Part shown: piece after piece, positions 35,332-46,380 of the stretch
Layout: each line of letters starts with the position of its first letter
How positions within the stretch are numbered: position 1 is the stretch's first letter
Source: Effrenium voratum
Taxonomy: Eukaryota > Sar > Dinophyceae > Suessiales > Symbiodiniaceae
Assembly: GCA_963377175.1 (NCBI GenBank)
Contig: CAUJNA010000580.1
Location: 700,736 to 764,735 of the forward strand
Direction: 5' to 3'
DNA length: 64,000 nt
The notes under the pieces: generated by a model
The model's input: the letters and a program-made list of their open reading frames with translations, nothing else
Database searches by the model: none
Told to the model about the DNA's origin: nothing
Translations under genes and position numbers: made by a program

Positions 35332-38300
35332 ATGAAGATGGTACATTCCCCCGACGCATTGAGCCTCAGCTTCCATGTTGCTGGCGGTGTGCAACCCCGG
35401 ACTGATTAAAGCACTGCCGCTCGTTTCTCGATTCGATGAGCGAATCGCACTGCTCTCACCGTGTGCGGATGAACATTCCGAATCGGAGCCAACATTAGCT
35501 GGAGAGATGAGCTGTACCTCGTGTCAGTGCTGCACCACTTCTGTCTGGGCATAGCTTGGCAGAGGACAGACAATCTCACTTTCAGAAACTGCCAAACAAT
35601 CAAGCAAACAAGCAACAAAACAAACGTAAAGCAACCTTAACAGGGGAACCCTTGTCAAAACCAGGGACCCCCCAAAAAACACAAAAAACAAAAGAAGAAC
35701 AGATCCAGAATCCAAACAGACCTGCCATTGCAAAAGTCAAGGCTGGCTCGCTTTTGCGCCAGGGTGATCCCACAAATCACAAGCTTTCCCCCATTTCTCC
35801 TTTGGAGGTTCCAGAGGTGGCAATCGTTTCAAGGGAAACCACCAGTAAATTCATCAACATTTGAAGAACATCCAGTGACCCCTGACCGTTTTCCAAGTCT
35901 CCCCGTCGGGTCTCCGGCAGCTTCTCTCCGCCCATGACCCGAGCCATGCCCAGGCTGGGCATCTCCTTTGGGCTGACCCCAAGATCCAATCGTTTTTTGT
36001 TCATGGACTAGGGGGGTCGAATTGTTCTTCTCATGGTCGAAAAAAAAAAAAAAAAAAAAAAAAAACCTTAAAACAGGTTCCTATATGTTCATCTCTGGCC
36101 TCAATATCCAATCTGTTTTTTTCATGGACTAGGGGCATCCATCAGCTTCCCTCTGATTGGTGGTTTGGATTGGTGGTTTGGTGAATACTTTACAAGGAGG
36201 GGTCAAATCCCCAAACCACCCACCAATTGGGAGTATCTGTTCATGGTCGGATGTACCCAACAAGCTTCAAAACCAATAGGAAGGTGGCCCAAAAAACGAC
36301 ATCCCAACCATATTGTCTGTCATGTCATGTTGACAATGCTTTTTGGTTGAATAGTTTGACATCAGAAAGCTCAAGCTAGAATTAAACCCTCGTGCCCCAT
36401 GCCGTGGCCGTTCGCTCGTGCTTCTGCCTTCCGCAACCTCCCTATGGCTGCTTGACGGGAACATTCGCCTCGAATTCCATGTCCCGGAAATTCAGAGACT
36501 CGAAAGGTTGATTGGTTCTGATCTGCCCTTCCAGGGGGGACTTGTGTTGAGGGGTTGGGCCCATTTCTTAAGCAAAGGACGCGCTCGTAAGACTTCAGAC
36601 CCTACGACCCTGCGTTTCCCGTCTCAGGTTGAACCCCCCTCCCCAGGTCAAGGGCGCCCACGGACCCTGTTGGGCCCAACCCCTCAAACCCCCCCCCCGC
36701 CCAAGGCTGCCCATGGAATCACCCCTCGTCCTGAACTTGGCCCAGGGAAGACACGATCACCCCGCCGTGCAGCTCCAGGCAGGCCCCGAGGTCCATGTCC
36801 TGGCGCAAAGCCGCGTCATGGTCAGCTTGCCCCCCTTTAATCTGGCGGTTTGGATTTCAAGCCCTGGTTCTTGTGGATTTGCATGGAGAAAATCCTCCTT
36901 AACCCCCCAAAAATCCAAACCACCAATGAGAGGGAGGCTGATAGTTGTACTGTTGAAATATGTTGAAATATGTTGAAATATGTTGAAATGAATAGAGGTA
37001 TCCCGAAATTGGTGGCTTTCCTTTTGGTGTCCCTTTCAAACTACCCACAGGATACCCTCAAAAAGGAACAACCCACTTGGTCGTGACTCTGACCGGCACT
37101 GGCCAAACGGTTGAATGGGTCTGTGTGGTTTGGAGTTGTTCCCCCTCTGGTTGGTTCAAAGGGAAACCAAAAGAAAACCGAAATCAATCTTTGAGGTATC
37201 CCCATTGACACACATGCCCAAATAGCGTCACAGGTCAAACTTTGGTCTAAACTGGAGTAGCTGGGATCCATCTGGAGCTGTGTTGTTACATTTGAAACTG
37301 CCCACATGGCTGCTGTGGGTCGAAAAGCAGTTGGCCATTAATTATAGGATCCAACTGCCCCTCCTCCCCTGTATCCCCAGGGGAAGGAAGGAAGGGAGCG
37401 GCCCATGGTTTCCAGTCGCTTCTCACTCCTCTCCTGCATTGCGAGACGATCCCCAAAACCAAACCCGTTGAGCTCACAACAGAGATCATGAATGAAAAAC
37501 GTCTTCAAGTGCGTAGACTGCGTACGGAGAGCCAAGAACTACAAAACAAACACACGGTTCAACTGGGCAACATCAGCCATCGAAAGCACACGGCATGGCC
37601 CTCTCTGCGGCCAAAAAGCGCAACACAGGAACCACCCTGAGTGGCATGGACCTTTCGAAAGTTCTCACAGGCGTGTACCATCAATCAAAACCCACTCAAT
37701 AGCAATCTCCTGGGACTAAATTCCAGAGAACCAATCCACATCTCAAAAGTAGCATCTTGCTCACTGCGAAACGAATGCAGTCAATTGATGTGCGTTGATC
37801 TGCGCATTCCTTGGACTCACCAGGCAGACCTGGGGAACTGGTGGCATATTGTTTGCAGGCATCAAGTATGGCCGGGTGTATGTGCTGCAGTTTAAGATAA
37901 AACCCGCAAAGTGTGGGGCTCAAATCAAATCTGCTTCTGCCGTGTTCCCTATATGTCGTGTATGCTCAAAGAAAAAAGTCACTCCCAAAGGAATAGGACT
38001 TTTTTGCCCTGGCACAAGCTGAAAACCTTCGGAACCCGGTCCTCTGCTCCCTGGCCAAGCCTGCCCGGCGCGACAGCCAGAGTCTCACAATTCCCCGAGA
38101 ATCTCAATGACCATCTTTGAACTGAATTGGATTTGTCACAAGGTCAGCGGTTCCCCCAGGTTTTGTTTGAGGATGTGCTTCTGGTTTTTGATCGCTGTTG
38201 TTTTTGTTGCCTACCATGCTCTGTCCAGCGTTGTCAAGTTTATCTCTTGGGATTTCGCGCAAACTGCCTTCTGGAGACGATGTCATCCAGGCAGGGACGA

Positions 38301-39713
38301 ATCCAATTCCTGGCTGGGTGAAGGGAGCTAAAGCTGGGCCCAATCCAACGCATAACCGCAAGGTTGCGTCGTGTGCCTGTGGTGCCTGCATGTCTGCGAG
38401 TCTGCGGCCAAATTGCCTCAACTTGCTCTGCTTTTCCAAGGATCTCCCCTGAACAATTCCACCTGGTGGCTTCCTTCCTTGGCGCCCACGTCACATGAGT
38501 CATAAGCAAAACCCGGCAAAGTAAAGAACTAAGAAGGCGGAGATCCGCAGCTACTTATGGTTGGGATTGTCCCTTACTAACCTTCACTTACCCGGGGTTT
38601 GATTGTGACTCACAGTGTCTTCTCTTTCACCGGGCCCTTCGTTGGACCTCTGGCGACTGAATCTCGACAGCGTCCTCGCGCGCTTCAGGAGGCCGCCGCT
38701 GAAGACCTCGTCTCTCCGTCTCTCCGCTCGCGAGGCTCGAGGGAGCGATTCGTCGAGCAACGTCGATTGGTGGACGGTGGAAGGGGAGCAACAAGTTTCA
38801 GATTTTAGCAGCTAAGAAAAAAACACAATCTGAATCTGGCATAATTTTTATTGGTTGGATTTCCACCACGCCACAATAAGCAACAATTTGTGAAATGCTT
38901 CCCAACAACAACCATGTACTCTCCCTGAGACTAACAGCCGGAGGCTCCCAGAAGAAAACGGTAAATAACTCACCAAGTTACTGGGGGAGGCTATCCCCGC
39001 ACGTCTCAGTTGCTCAGAATTCGCAAAAAAAGGAGTGTGAAGGTATTTTTGCCCAAAAGTATGTTTAAAATATGTTCCCCAAGCTTTTTTGTTCCATAAT
39101 GTTAAATAGTATTCCCAAAAATGGACAAGGCCACGGGAGTGGGGAGACAGACCGCTGCCGGAGTTCGGGCCGACCTGCCTACGAAAAGAAGGGAGCCCTC
39201 GGTTCGGGTGGAATTCTTGAAGCAGTCAGTCAAGGCTATTCCAGAAATGGGGTCCCACACAGTTTGACGCATTGTCATACAGCTTAAGTGCTTAAGTTCA
39301 CAAGTATCCTTTCAGGAGCTCTGTCATGGATGCTAGTAAACATCTACTCTGCAATCTGACCTTGATGCACTCAGATCTGAACTACTGAAAGGGGGCATCG
39401 TACTTCGTAAGTGGGTAAGGACCATGATTCTAACCCACTTCTTGACATGGTTATAAGTCATAAGTCTCCCCATAAGGACCCCATCGTCCCTGTAAGTAAT
39501 GGTTGCCCAAGCTGTAAGCAATGGTTGTCCAAGCTCCTTTTGAATAGGCTGATGGCTGCCACCCAGATTTATGTGCCTTCTAAGAACTGCGGCTTCGACA
39601 AACCCTAACCACAGGTCTTGTGTTGGGCGCTTGCGCCCAGTGGCCATATTTTGCTGGCAAGACCCAGAACCAAATACCCTAAAGGAACAAACCAGACCCC
39701 AAAAAAATATATA
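35332..39713. other. Gene-poor DNA with dispersed repeats
   Basis: Only short overlapping frames in all registers, none with recognisable motifs. Notable content: a 26-A tract at 36040-36065 flanked by diverged direct copies of a 32-bp segment (CATGGACTAGGGG, 36003 and 36123); triple TGTTGAAATA at 36959-36987; C-rich tracts near 36640-36710; and a repeat with CAGCTACTTATGG (38549) that recurs at 56703. Confidence 0.5.
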
Positions 39714-40345
39714 TAGTAAAACATTGGTTTATAGAAGGCATTCAACCAATGTTTTCAAAATATGATTACAAAACTATACAACAATAAGTTATATGACATA
39801 GTAACCGTATACAATTTTATGTAAAATATGCATTATTAAAAATAATATTAATTTTCTTCAGCGTGTTTAATTTCCAAACTTATTTGATGCTTTCTTGTTT
39901 TCCTATGAATGTAAAATGATTTTGGCACATAGAAGAATTACACACATCACAGAAAACAATTTTCATTGAACTTTCTTGATTTTCCGCCAGTTTCTGTTTT
40001 CTGTATTCTTCATCTTCTCTAAATCTTCTTCTTTGCTCCTCATTGTATTTTCTTTATGCTTTGCTCTATGATTTACATTATATTCATTACATTTTCTACA
40101 ACATAATTTATCTTCTTCAAATTCATCTATATTTTTGATTTTTGAGCATTTGCTACAAAATAATTGGTTCATCATTATTTTCCCCCATAATCCTTAATAT
40201 ATATAATACCTGAAATCCTTTAAACAGTTTCTCCTTTAATCAACATTCCTTGAAACTAAATTCCAAAACATATCTCCAAAATTAACCAAAACATTTCACA
40301 ACATAAATCTTACAATGTTTTTATTGTAGGGTTTATGGGTTAGTT
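39714..40345. repeat. Left terminal inverted repeat of the virus-like element
   Basis: It aligns with the reverse complement of 46822-47465 with many substitutions and small indels. Shared landmarks are GAAGGCATTCAACCAATGTTT, the zinc-ribbon frame and TAGGGTTTATGGG at the inner end. The extreme end is itself palindromic (ACATTGGTT...AACCAATGT). Confidence 0.8.
39963..40175 (-). CDS. Small Cys-rich zinc-ribbon protein in left TIR
   Basis: 70 residues with FCSKCSKIKNIDEFEEDKLC then CRKCNEYN, a CxxC...CCxxC arrangement, and a long basic helical tail. Proteins with this N-terminal CSKC-K-x-I-x-x-F pattern are common in protist viruses, often ahead of an HNH-type domain that is absent here. The second copy is in the right TIR. 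It may be a truncated remnant. Confidence 0.5.
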   Translation of the reverse strand: MMNQLFCSKCSKIKNIDEFEEDKLCCRKCNEYNVNHRAKHKENTMRSKEEDLEKMKNTENRNWRKIKKVQ

Positions 40346-40374
40346 TATTAGACTCAACAATCAGCATTTATTTT

Positions 40375-40515
40375 CCACCGTTCCCACGTTTTTGGGAGAC
40401 CTTTCCAACATTATTCAAATCTGGGAGACCCTTCCCACATTTTTCAAAATTGGGGAGACCATTCCCAAGTTTTTGGAGCGACCCACTCGAGGGGTCAATG
40501 CGACCCACTCGGAGG
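40375..40515. repeat. Short degenerate tandem repeat beside the left TIR
   Basis: Four imperfect units containing GGGAGACC(T/A)TTCCC about 30 bp apart, then two units of GCGACCCACTCGGAGGGGTC type. They are GC-richer than the surrounding element and lie between the methyltransferase relic and the TIR. This could be a promoter or packaging-signal array (inference). Confidence 0.45.
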
Positions 40516-40599
40516 GGTCATAATTTTGGATATGCCCCGTATAATTAATAATTTTCAAAATTGTGAATTTCCTTTTTTTACTGTGTTGTCGTTGGATGA

Positions 40600-41302
40600 A
40601 CCTGGAAATTTCAAGTTTCAAGCAAAACCCCAAACTCGTTTTCCTTAATCCAACAAACTCACAAAATCTCACAAATCAAATCAGCAGGTATTTTATATAA
40701 ATATTCCTGTTTATGCTTTACATAATCCTCACACCAATTTTCCGTCTTTCCACTTGGTGCCCGTTGTGCTGTTTCAATATGTTTATTATTCCGGATTTTG
40801 CAACAATCCCTGTTACATAATGGTCTAGGTTTCCACACTCCGCGTGTAAAGAGGGTGTCGCCCTGTTTCCAAGTTGTAATGTCAGTCCAGAGCCTAGTTC
40901 GGTTCCTGTCATCAAATCCATATTTACAATGGTCTATATTCTTAAAAGCAATTCATTCATAAACTCCTGTTTTTTTTTAAAAAAAATCCGGTTTGTGGAT
41001 TTTCAATTACATAATATTTTACATTGTAATATCTGATAATTTCAATGGTTCTTAATACTATTTTGTTAGCATGTTCAATATTCCTAACTCCTGTAGTTTT
41101 TGCTTTGCAGTATTCTGCGCATGGAGGGGAAGCCCAGATAAATTGAAAATGGTTTCTGTCAAAAGCTTTATAACCCCAACAAGTATATCAGTATTTATAT
41201 CAGCATTTTTCAAACCTAACAATATTACATTAAAACGTAGCGATTTTGCTATGGCTCCTACACTCTACGTCCCACTAAATAGTTCTAAAAAATTCACATG
41301 AT
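40600..41302 (-). pseudogene. DNA cytosine-5 methyltransferase relic
   Basis: On the minus strand the N-terminal motif reads NFLELFSGT, a stop, then SVGAIAKSLRFNV and LKNADINTDIL. This is motif I of C5-methyltransferases in the form seen in viruses of protists. Further on, in other frames, come remnants of a CxEY-type segment and of the target-recognition region (CKYGFDDRNRTRLWTDI, then WKPRPLCNRDC at 40790-40880). At least one stop and several frameshifts separate the parts. The catalytic Pro-Cys motif is not intact in one frame. As a family it would methylate cytosine in viral or host DNA; this copy is dead. Confidence 0.65.
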
Positions 41303-41315
41303 TTATTAGAATGGT

Positions 41316-41645
41316 TTAGATAATGTATTGAAAATATACATATTTGTCCTCTTCCTTAATAATCTTATAGTATTCTAATGTTTGTTCTTTTGGGCTTTTG
41401 ATTTGACATTTGTTCAGCATATCACAGTATTTCTACGCTTGGTATCATAATCACCGCTAGGACCTTTCTTTTCAAAAATCCTATCCATTTGATCTTTCTC
41501 TTCGTTGTTATTCGCGTTCAACTGTTTTAGCATCCAGTTTTTCATCAATTGTTTTAACAATTTCTGACAATGCTTTAACATTCTTACTCATGGTTACAAG
41601 CTTTTTCATTAAACCGTTAATGGTAAAATTCTCACTTTCAGACAT
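41316..41645 (-). pseudogene. Short coiled-coil viral protein, broken
   Basis: A clean start (MSESENFTINGLMKKLVTMS) opens 45 codons with heptad-like Leu/Val/Ile spacing, to a stop at 41508. Continuing homology-like frames (QMDRIFEKKGPSGDYDTKRR, then EQTLEYYKIIKEEDKYVYF) run to 41316. They suggest a protein of about 110 residues split by a stop and two frameshifts. No family name can be given. Confidence 0.4.
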
Positions 41646-41827
41646 TATATTGTATATTTATTTGTTTGATTACATATTTAAATACTTATGTATATAACTG
41701 ATTTAATGCCAAATCTACTCTTTATATACTAACTTGTGTCCCCGTTAAAACTAACATTAATCAGATGTTCATTAGATTCAATAACCATATCACCACCAGT
41801 TGTTTTCTTAACATTCAAATCTGTATC

Positions 41828-41997
41828 TCACCAGTTGTAAGAAAACATGCATGGGACACAACTCACCTTCACACCATCTTTTTTATCTAGCGTCAGTTCA
41901 TTCTTAACGTGATACATTTATCACATTTTATAGATTTACTTTCACCCATTGCCTTAAAACTTTCGGTTGTTTCTTTCCGTGCTTCAATATCTGGCAT
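41828..41997 (-). pseudogene. Small Cys protein relic
   Basis: It starts MPDIEARKETTESFKAMGES, then SIKCDKC. After a frameshift it continues KDGVKVSCVPCMFSYNW to a stop. Two CxxC pairs suggest a zinc ribbon. It sits just downstream of the ATPase relic in the same direction, as in a compact viral gene cluster. Confidence 0.35.
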
Positions 41998-41999
41998 TG

Positions 42000-42698
42000 G
42001 TCTTTCTTTGCTTTTGCTCCTTTTTCTTTTTATTAATATTTACATTTCTATTTTTGATATATTGTGTTGCTGTAGGATACATTTCTAAAAGTTTATCCTT
42101 ATCAACAATTGCCGCGTTTCTTCAATAAAACTCATTAATTCAGATATGGTTTTAATCTGAAAATGTAAAATGAACTGGCATTAACACGAATTATATTGGC
42201 GACTGTTTTATATTTTCGAAGACTGCATACGCAACTAATGGCATCATGTCTTCCACGCCTAAATAAGCCATGTAATATTTTTGAATACCTTAACAATTTT
42301 GGGTCATCACTGAAGTCATCAATGCAAATCAGTATCGAATATAAGTTTCATTTTATTATTTCTCATAATATGTAATACTTTTCTTTGTGTCTTAATCAGA
42401 TTTTCTAGTTCTTCCGGATGATACTCATCAAAATACTTTTTCTTTTGTATCATCTACTTTCATTTCTTGTCTTTGGTATTTCTTAACTTCAACGAAAGTG
42501 GGGTCAGAAGGACGGGCTGAATATACAAACACGACTCATTCAATTTTTATATACATTCAATATTAAATTTTGGATAAGTGCAGTCGAACTCGCAACAATA
42601 ATACTTCTAATTGGAATGCTTGGAACGTGTGGGTATTTAGATTTTTTATATTCATGATCAGTTATACTTATTGGCTTTATAATGGGAACTTCAGGCAT
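42000..42698 (-). pseudogene. A32/FtsK-HerA-type DNA packaging ATPase relic
   Basis: It starts MPEVPIIKPISITDHEYKKS with KYPHVPSIP. In sequence on the minus strand follow IIVASST-ALIQNLILNVYK, where the P-loop Gly-Lys-Thr has been deleted; VCIFSPSF (first strand after Walker A); VKKYQRQEMKVDDTKEKVF; PEELENLIKTQRKVL; a Walker-B-like DDFSDDPKLLR; GRHDAISCVCSLRKYKTV with ANIIRVNAS (sensor-type region); and SELMSFIEET near the end. The order and spacing match viral packaging ATPases that pump genomes into capsids. Frameshifts and a stop break it, and without a P-loop it could not hydrolyse ATP. Confidence 0.7.
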
Positions 42699-42740
42699 AA
42701 CAAGGTAATATTATAAATACTTATAAAACAATAGTTATAT

Positions 42741-42830
42741 CTATTTATTAACTGGAACATCATTTTTATGATATGCTGGTGGCGAAGACCATAAACATGG
42801 AACAGGTTTTCCATTTCTTCAACCAATAAG
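42741..42830 (-). pseudogene. C-terminal fragment of an unknown viral gene
   Basis: A frame RNGKPVPCLWSSPPAYHKND, ending VPVNK and a stop, has protein-like composition. It lies upstream of the ATPase relic in the same direction. The rest of the gene is missing or scrambled. Confidence 0.25.
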
Positions 42831-42945
42831 CATTGAAGACAGTTAGTTTAATACAGTGCGGAAAAAACCCATTGCTGAGCTAGCATGCATGAAACAATAA
42901 AATTAATTATAATAAGTTATCTTAGTATTTAATATCAATAGGACT

Positions 42946-43068
42946 TATTCAGATTTTATATAGATATAACAGATGAAGTAGATAAAGTAGAACAAGCTGT
43001 AATAACTGACAATAAAATTAGGAAAATGTTGCTATATTCATTAGAACTAATTACGTTAGGACAATAAA
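42946..43068 (+). pseudogene. Short viral-like frame upstream of the GIY-YIG relic
   Basis: 40 codons (DLFRFYIDITDEVDKVEQAV, ITDNKIRKML, YSLELITLGQ and stop) without a start codon. The composition fits a real C-terminal helix. Unknown family. Confidence 0.25.
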
Positions 43069-43213
43069 TCACTCTCCATATTCATTCTTTTTCGCAAATT
43101 TAAATTCAAAAGATGTCAGTAGTATGTTTTATATACACTTTCAATCCAAATTTGAAATTAATAGATAAGTAATATTGAATGAAGTGGTGTTACTAAGTGA
43201 TATTAGGTGAAGT

Positions 43214-43905
43214 ATGGAAAACAAATACCAAAAATGTAAAATTTATAGAGTTGTTGATGTAGGATATGACGAATGTTGCATTGGTAGCACGATTGAACCA
43301 TTGAGTAACAGAATGGCGAAGAATAGGAATCATTTTAGGGATTATGAAAAAGGGGGGGAGCGAAACTTAATATAAAATGTTTTGATTTATTTGATGAGGT
43401 TGGGGTGGAAAACTGTAAAATAGAACTTATCGAAAACTACCCTTGTTCTTCTCATTGCGAACTGGAAAGACGAGAAGGAGAGTACATTAAATCAGCTGAA
43501 TGTGTACATAGACGGGTTGCTGGAAGAACACACAAACAATATAAAGAAGATAGCAAAAGAACATCTAAAATAAAGTCGGATAATATCATATTGATAATAG
43601 AGAAATACAAGAACAATGAAATGGTATTCCTTACAACAATGCAGAACATGTTAGAGAATATAGAACACAAGTCATTAATTGCGAATGTGGGGTTTCTTAT
43701 ACAATGTAAAGTAAGCACGAGCACTTAAAAAGTCAAGGTCGCACAAAATAGATGGAAACTGGTGAAGCTTTTTTTTTAAGTAAGAAACATTGAATGTGAC
43801 TGTGGAGGGTGTTTTTCTAAGGGTATGAAAGCAAGACATCTAAGAACAGTCAAACATCAAGATTACCTAAATTCATTACAACCAGAAGAAACCCCAGAAC
43901 AATAA
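43214..43905 (+). pseudogene. GIY-YIG nuclease relic with C-terminal Cys/His motifs
   Basis: The first frame reads MENKYQKCKIYRVVDVGYDE followed by CCIGSTIEPLSNRMAKNR. This is the GIY...YIG-equivalent strand pair (KIYR / CIGST) and the conserved Arg helix. The next frame (from 43405) supplies NCKIELIENYPC and ELERREGEYIKS with the conserved Glu, then CVHRRVAGRTHKQY. After further shifts come two C-terminal motifs, NCECGVSYTM and ECDCGGCFSK...HLRTVKHQDYL, a repeated CxCG...H...H pattern. This is the usual architecture of GIY-YIG proteins of protist viruses, which cut DNA. At least three frame breaks make it inactive. Confidence 0.7.
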
Positions 43906-43979
43906 CTAATAACATTAATATGTTTAATCTGATTAATTTAAATTAATGAAGCGTTGCAAAATTGCAGAGCAGGAAGTTT

Positions 43980-44143
43980 CTAAATTAGTTTGTCTGATTT
44001 TTCTCTTTCAAGTCTTTCTATACGTGCTACACATGCTTGAATATAGTTAGTTATTAAAGTGTCTGCTTTTGTTTTTCATCTATACTCAGCTTCTTTATTG
44101 CCTCCATACTGCTAGTTTCGTTTTTACTTTGACCAATACCCAT
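43980..44143 (-). pseudogene. Small putative myristoylated protein, frameshifted
   Basis: It starts MGIGQSKNETSSMEAIKKLS. Gly2 and Ser6 fit the N-myristoylation consensus. One frameshift later the frame continues ADTLITNYIQACVARIERLE with a charged tail. It begins 9 bp after the stop of the S74-like gene, in the same direction, as in compact viral gene clusters. Confidence 0.45.
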
Positions 44144-44152
44144 TATATAGTA

Positions 44153-44330
44153 TTATTTAGATTCTATTAGCTCAACTTCTTTTTCTAATTTTTCAATTTT
44201 ACCAATTGCTTCCAGTAGTGCTTTATGTCGTAGACACGGCACTTTCGTATAATCAACTCCTAAATATTCACGACTTGTAGCAACGACATTACTTATATCT
44301 CTTGGCAATGTTTTGACCATGGAACATTCG
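44153..44330 (-). pseudogene. Peptidase S74-like C-terminal fragment
   Basis: The minus-strand frame holds LPRDISNVVATSREYLGVDY, then TKVPCLRHKALLEAIGKIEK and LEKEVELIESK. The VDY...LL.EAI..L..E pattern is typical of the C-terminal intramolecular chaperone (S74) of viral fibre and structural proteins, ending in a coiled coil. It is cut at its 5' side by the abrupt change to GC-rich DNA at about 44331. The frame appears to extend into that DNA, but those residues are unrelated. Confidence 0.4.
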
Positions 44331-46349
44331 GATGCCCGGCTGGCGCCATTGGGCCAAGGCCAAGCGCACAGCGCACATGCAATCATGCAATCGGGTTGTC
44401 CTTTCCCCTCTTTTGAGGCTCACCTACAAGGACATCCCTGAAACATTTCGGTCGCGTTCCCTACCATCCCTTAAGGTCCGGGCCAAGTATGAGACAGACC
44501 CATTTCTTGCTAAGGAATGAGCGAATGACCCTGGTTCCATCCGCCCCAACCTAGCTGGGCTTCACCATTCACACCTGCTCCGGGTTGTCCAGCGCTCCGT
44601 CTTCACCTGCCTTAGCCGCGGCTTCCCAATTAGCTGGGGCTGAGCAGTGGCCCGAAAGCAGTTTTTCCGCCAGGGTTCGGTCTATCGTCTTGCGGGCGGT
44701 GAATCAAGGCAGCCAGCAATTTCTCTATGCAAGTTCGCTGCCTAATTTCTTTGCGCAGAGCAGTCTTCCAGCGCAATTAAGTAATTAGTTCTCTGGCCGG
44801 GATCTTCGGCGTTACTGCTCTGCGCACACGGCGCAACGCCGACGGCACATTCTCCGCTTGTGGATCTTGCGTCAGTATGTTTCCCAGCAGGGTCCAATGA
44901 GAGCTCTGAGCAACCTTCATTGGAATAACCTAGGAGAAGCAGGCCGAGCCACAGAAAGCAACACAACACGTCCGCCATGACCAATGGTCACTGCTCTGGC
45001 CTGTGTTCAAATTGCGGGCCAACTCAAGAACCGGCCTCTGCTGGCGCAGCCTCCGCTTTGGGCGCAGCGGCCGTTACCTGCATGTGGCAACTTACGAACA
45101 ACCTCATGTCTCCAAACAGGAAAGCAGCTAAACAAGCTAAAGAGCCGAGCGTTTCATTGACAAATGGCTGAGTGTGAACTTTCATGGACTACGCGACAAC
45201 GACTTTCTTGTGCTAAGCTGGCCCTCGTCTCGTGCGCGTGCGCGTTTCACGGACGTCACGCGCGGGCCTGCGCGAGCACTAGAGCTCAAGGCTGAAAGGT
45301 GGCCATCGAGCGCAAAACGTGCTACCTGAACAGCTGGGGAAAGTTGTTGTAGACCCATTTCGAGAAACCTGAATGAAGTAGATGGCCATGAATTTCAATG
45401 GGGAACACCCTCCAAAATTGCGGGTGGACATAAATCCCCTACATAAATGTTTCCCACCACATCCCCAATTGAGATTACCCAAGCTCAAGGGCCCTGAACC
45501 CCGCATTTTCCGGGCTTCGAAAAAACCTGGAAGGACGCCTGCGGGAAAATACCTGATATTCAATTTCACAGACATTCATCTGGAAATGGCCCAAACTGGG
45601 ACGACAGAGGTTTTGTCGGTACACAAACTCTTCTCTTATGATCACGACTTTGTTTGGATTGAAAAAACGAAAGAACCACTCGAATACCTGCTTGGTGGTA
45701 ACGCTGGATGTGATCCCTGCCGTCGTCAAGCGCAGCGTGCGGTTTGTAAATCTTACACAACTCCCCCTTATCTGTTCTCTGATTCACAATTTGCAAAGCG
45801 AGCTTAGACCTCAGGTTTTGGGGAAGGCAACTTCTCAAGTATCGAAATCCCCGCTCAACCTTTCTCACAGTCTGCGATCCCGCCAGAACGTAACTAAGCA
45901 CGAGGATCTCCCTTGCCTGATCTTCCTCCAACCAAACCTGAATGGTCTTCCAGTTCCGCTCTGGCACGGACAGAAATGAAAACAAGGGGAGTGCAGGGGG
46001 AATGAAAGGGAAACAAAGCACAAGGAAACCAATCGGCACGACGGGAGATGTAGGGAAATGACTCGCAACGAAAGAACGGGACATACATGGAAAATGAAGC
46101 GGACATACCGAGAAAATGTCAGGGACATGAAGGGGGAGTTGAAAGGCATGGAAGGGACAGGACCAGGACATCATGGGAAACATGAAAAGGACATGAAGGG
46201 GAAATCAAGGGGAAAGCCAGTAGTGAGATGACAGCCCAGGGTCATGCCGGGGCAGTGCCCGGACATCGAGGCAACTCAGGGGGCACGGACATCGAGAGAG
46301 AGAACGAGAGAGAGACTGAGAAAGAGAGACACAGAAAGAGCGCGAAAGT

Positions 46350-46380
<31 letters not shown>

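Noticed and set aside
36040..36065. Poly-A tract as the tail of a retrogene
   Set aside because: No coding sequence lies upstream of it; the flanking direct copies are a 32-bp dispersed segment rather than clear target duplications.
39122..39250. Possible rRNA fragment (GTGGAATTCTTGAAG resembles an 18S segment)
   Set aside because: Only about 12 bases match and the neighbours do not follow rRNA order, unlike 56445-56560.
41071..41301. 76-codon plus-strand frame
   Set aside because: It is the antisense shadow of the methyltransferase relic, which has clear family motifs on the minus strand.
45382..45807. 141-codon plus-strand frame in the GC-rich insert
   Set aside because: It overlaps an equally long minus-strand frame, has no recognisable motif and no splice context.
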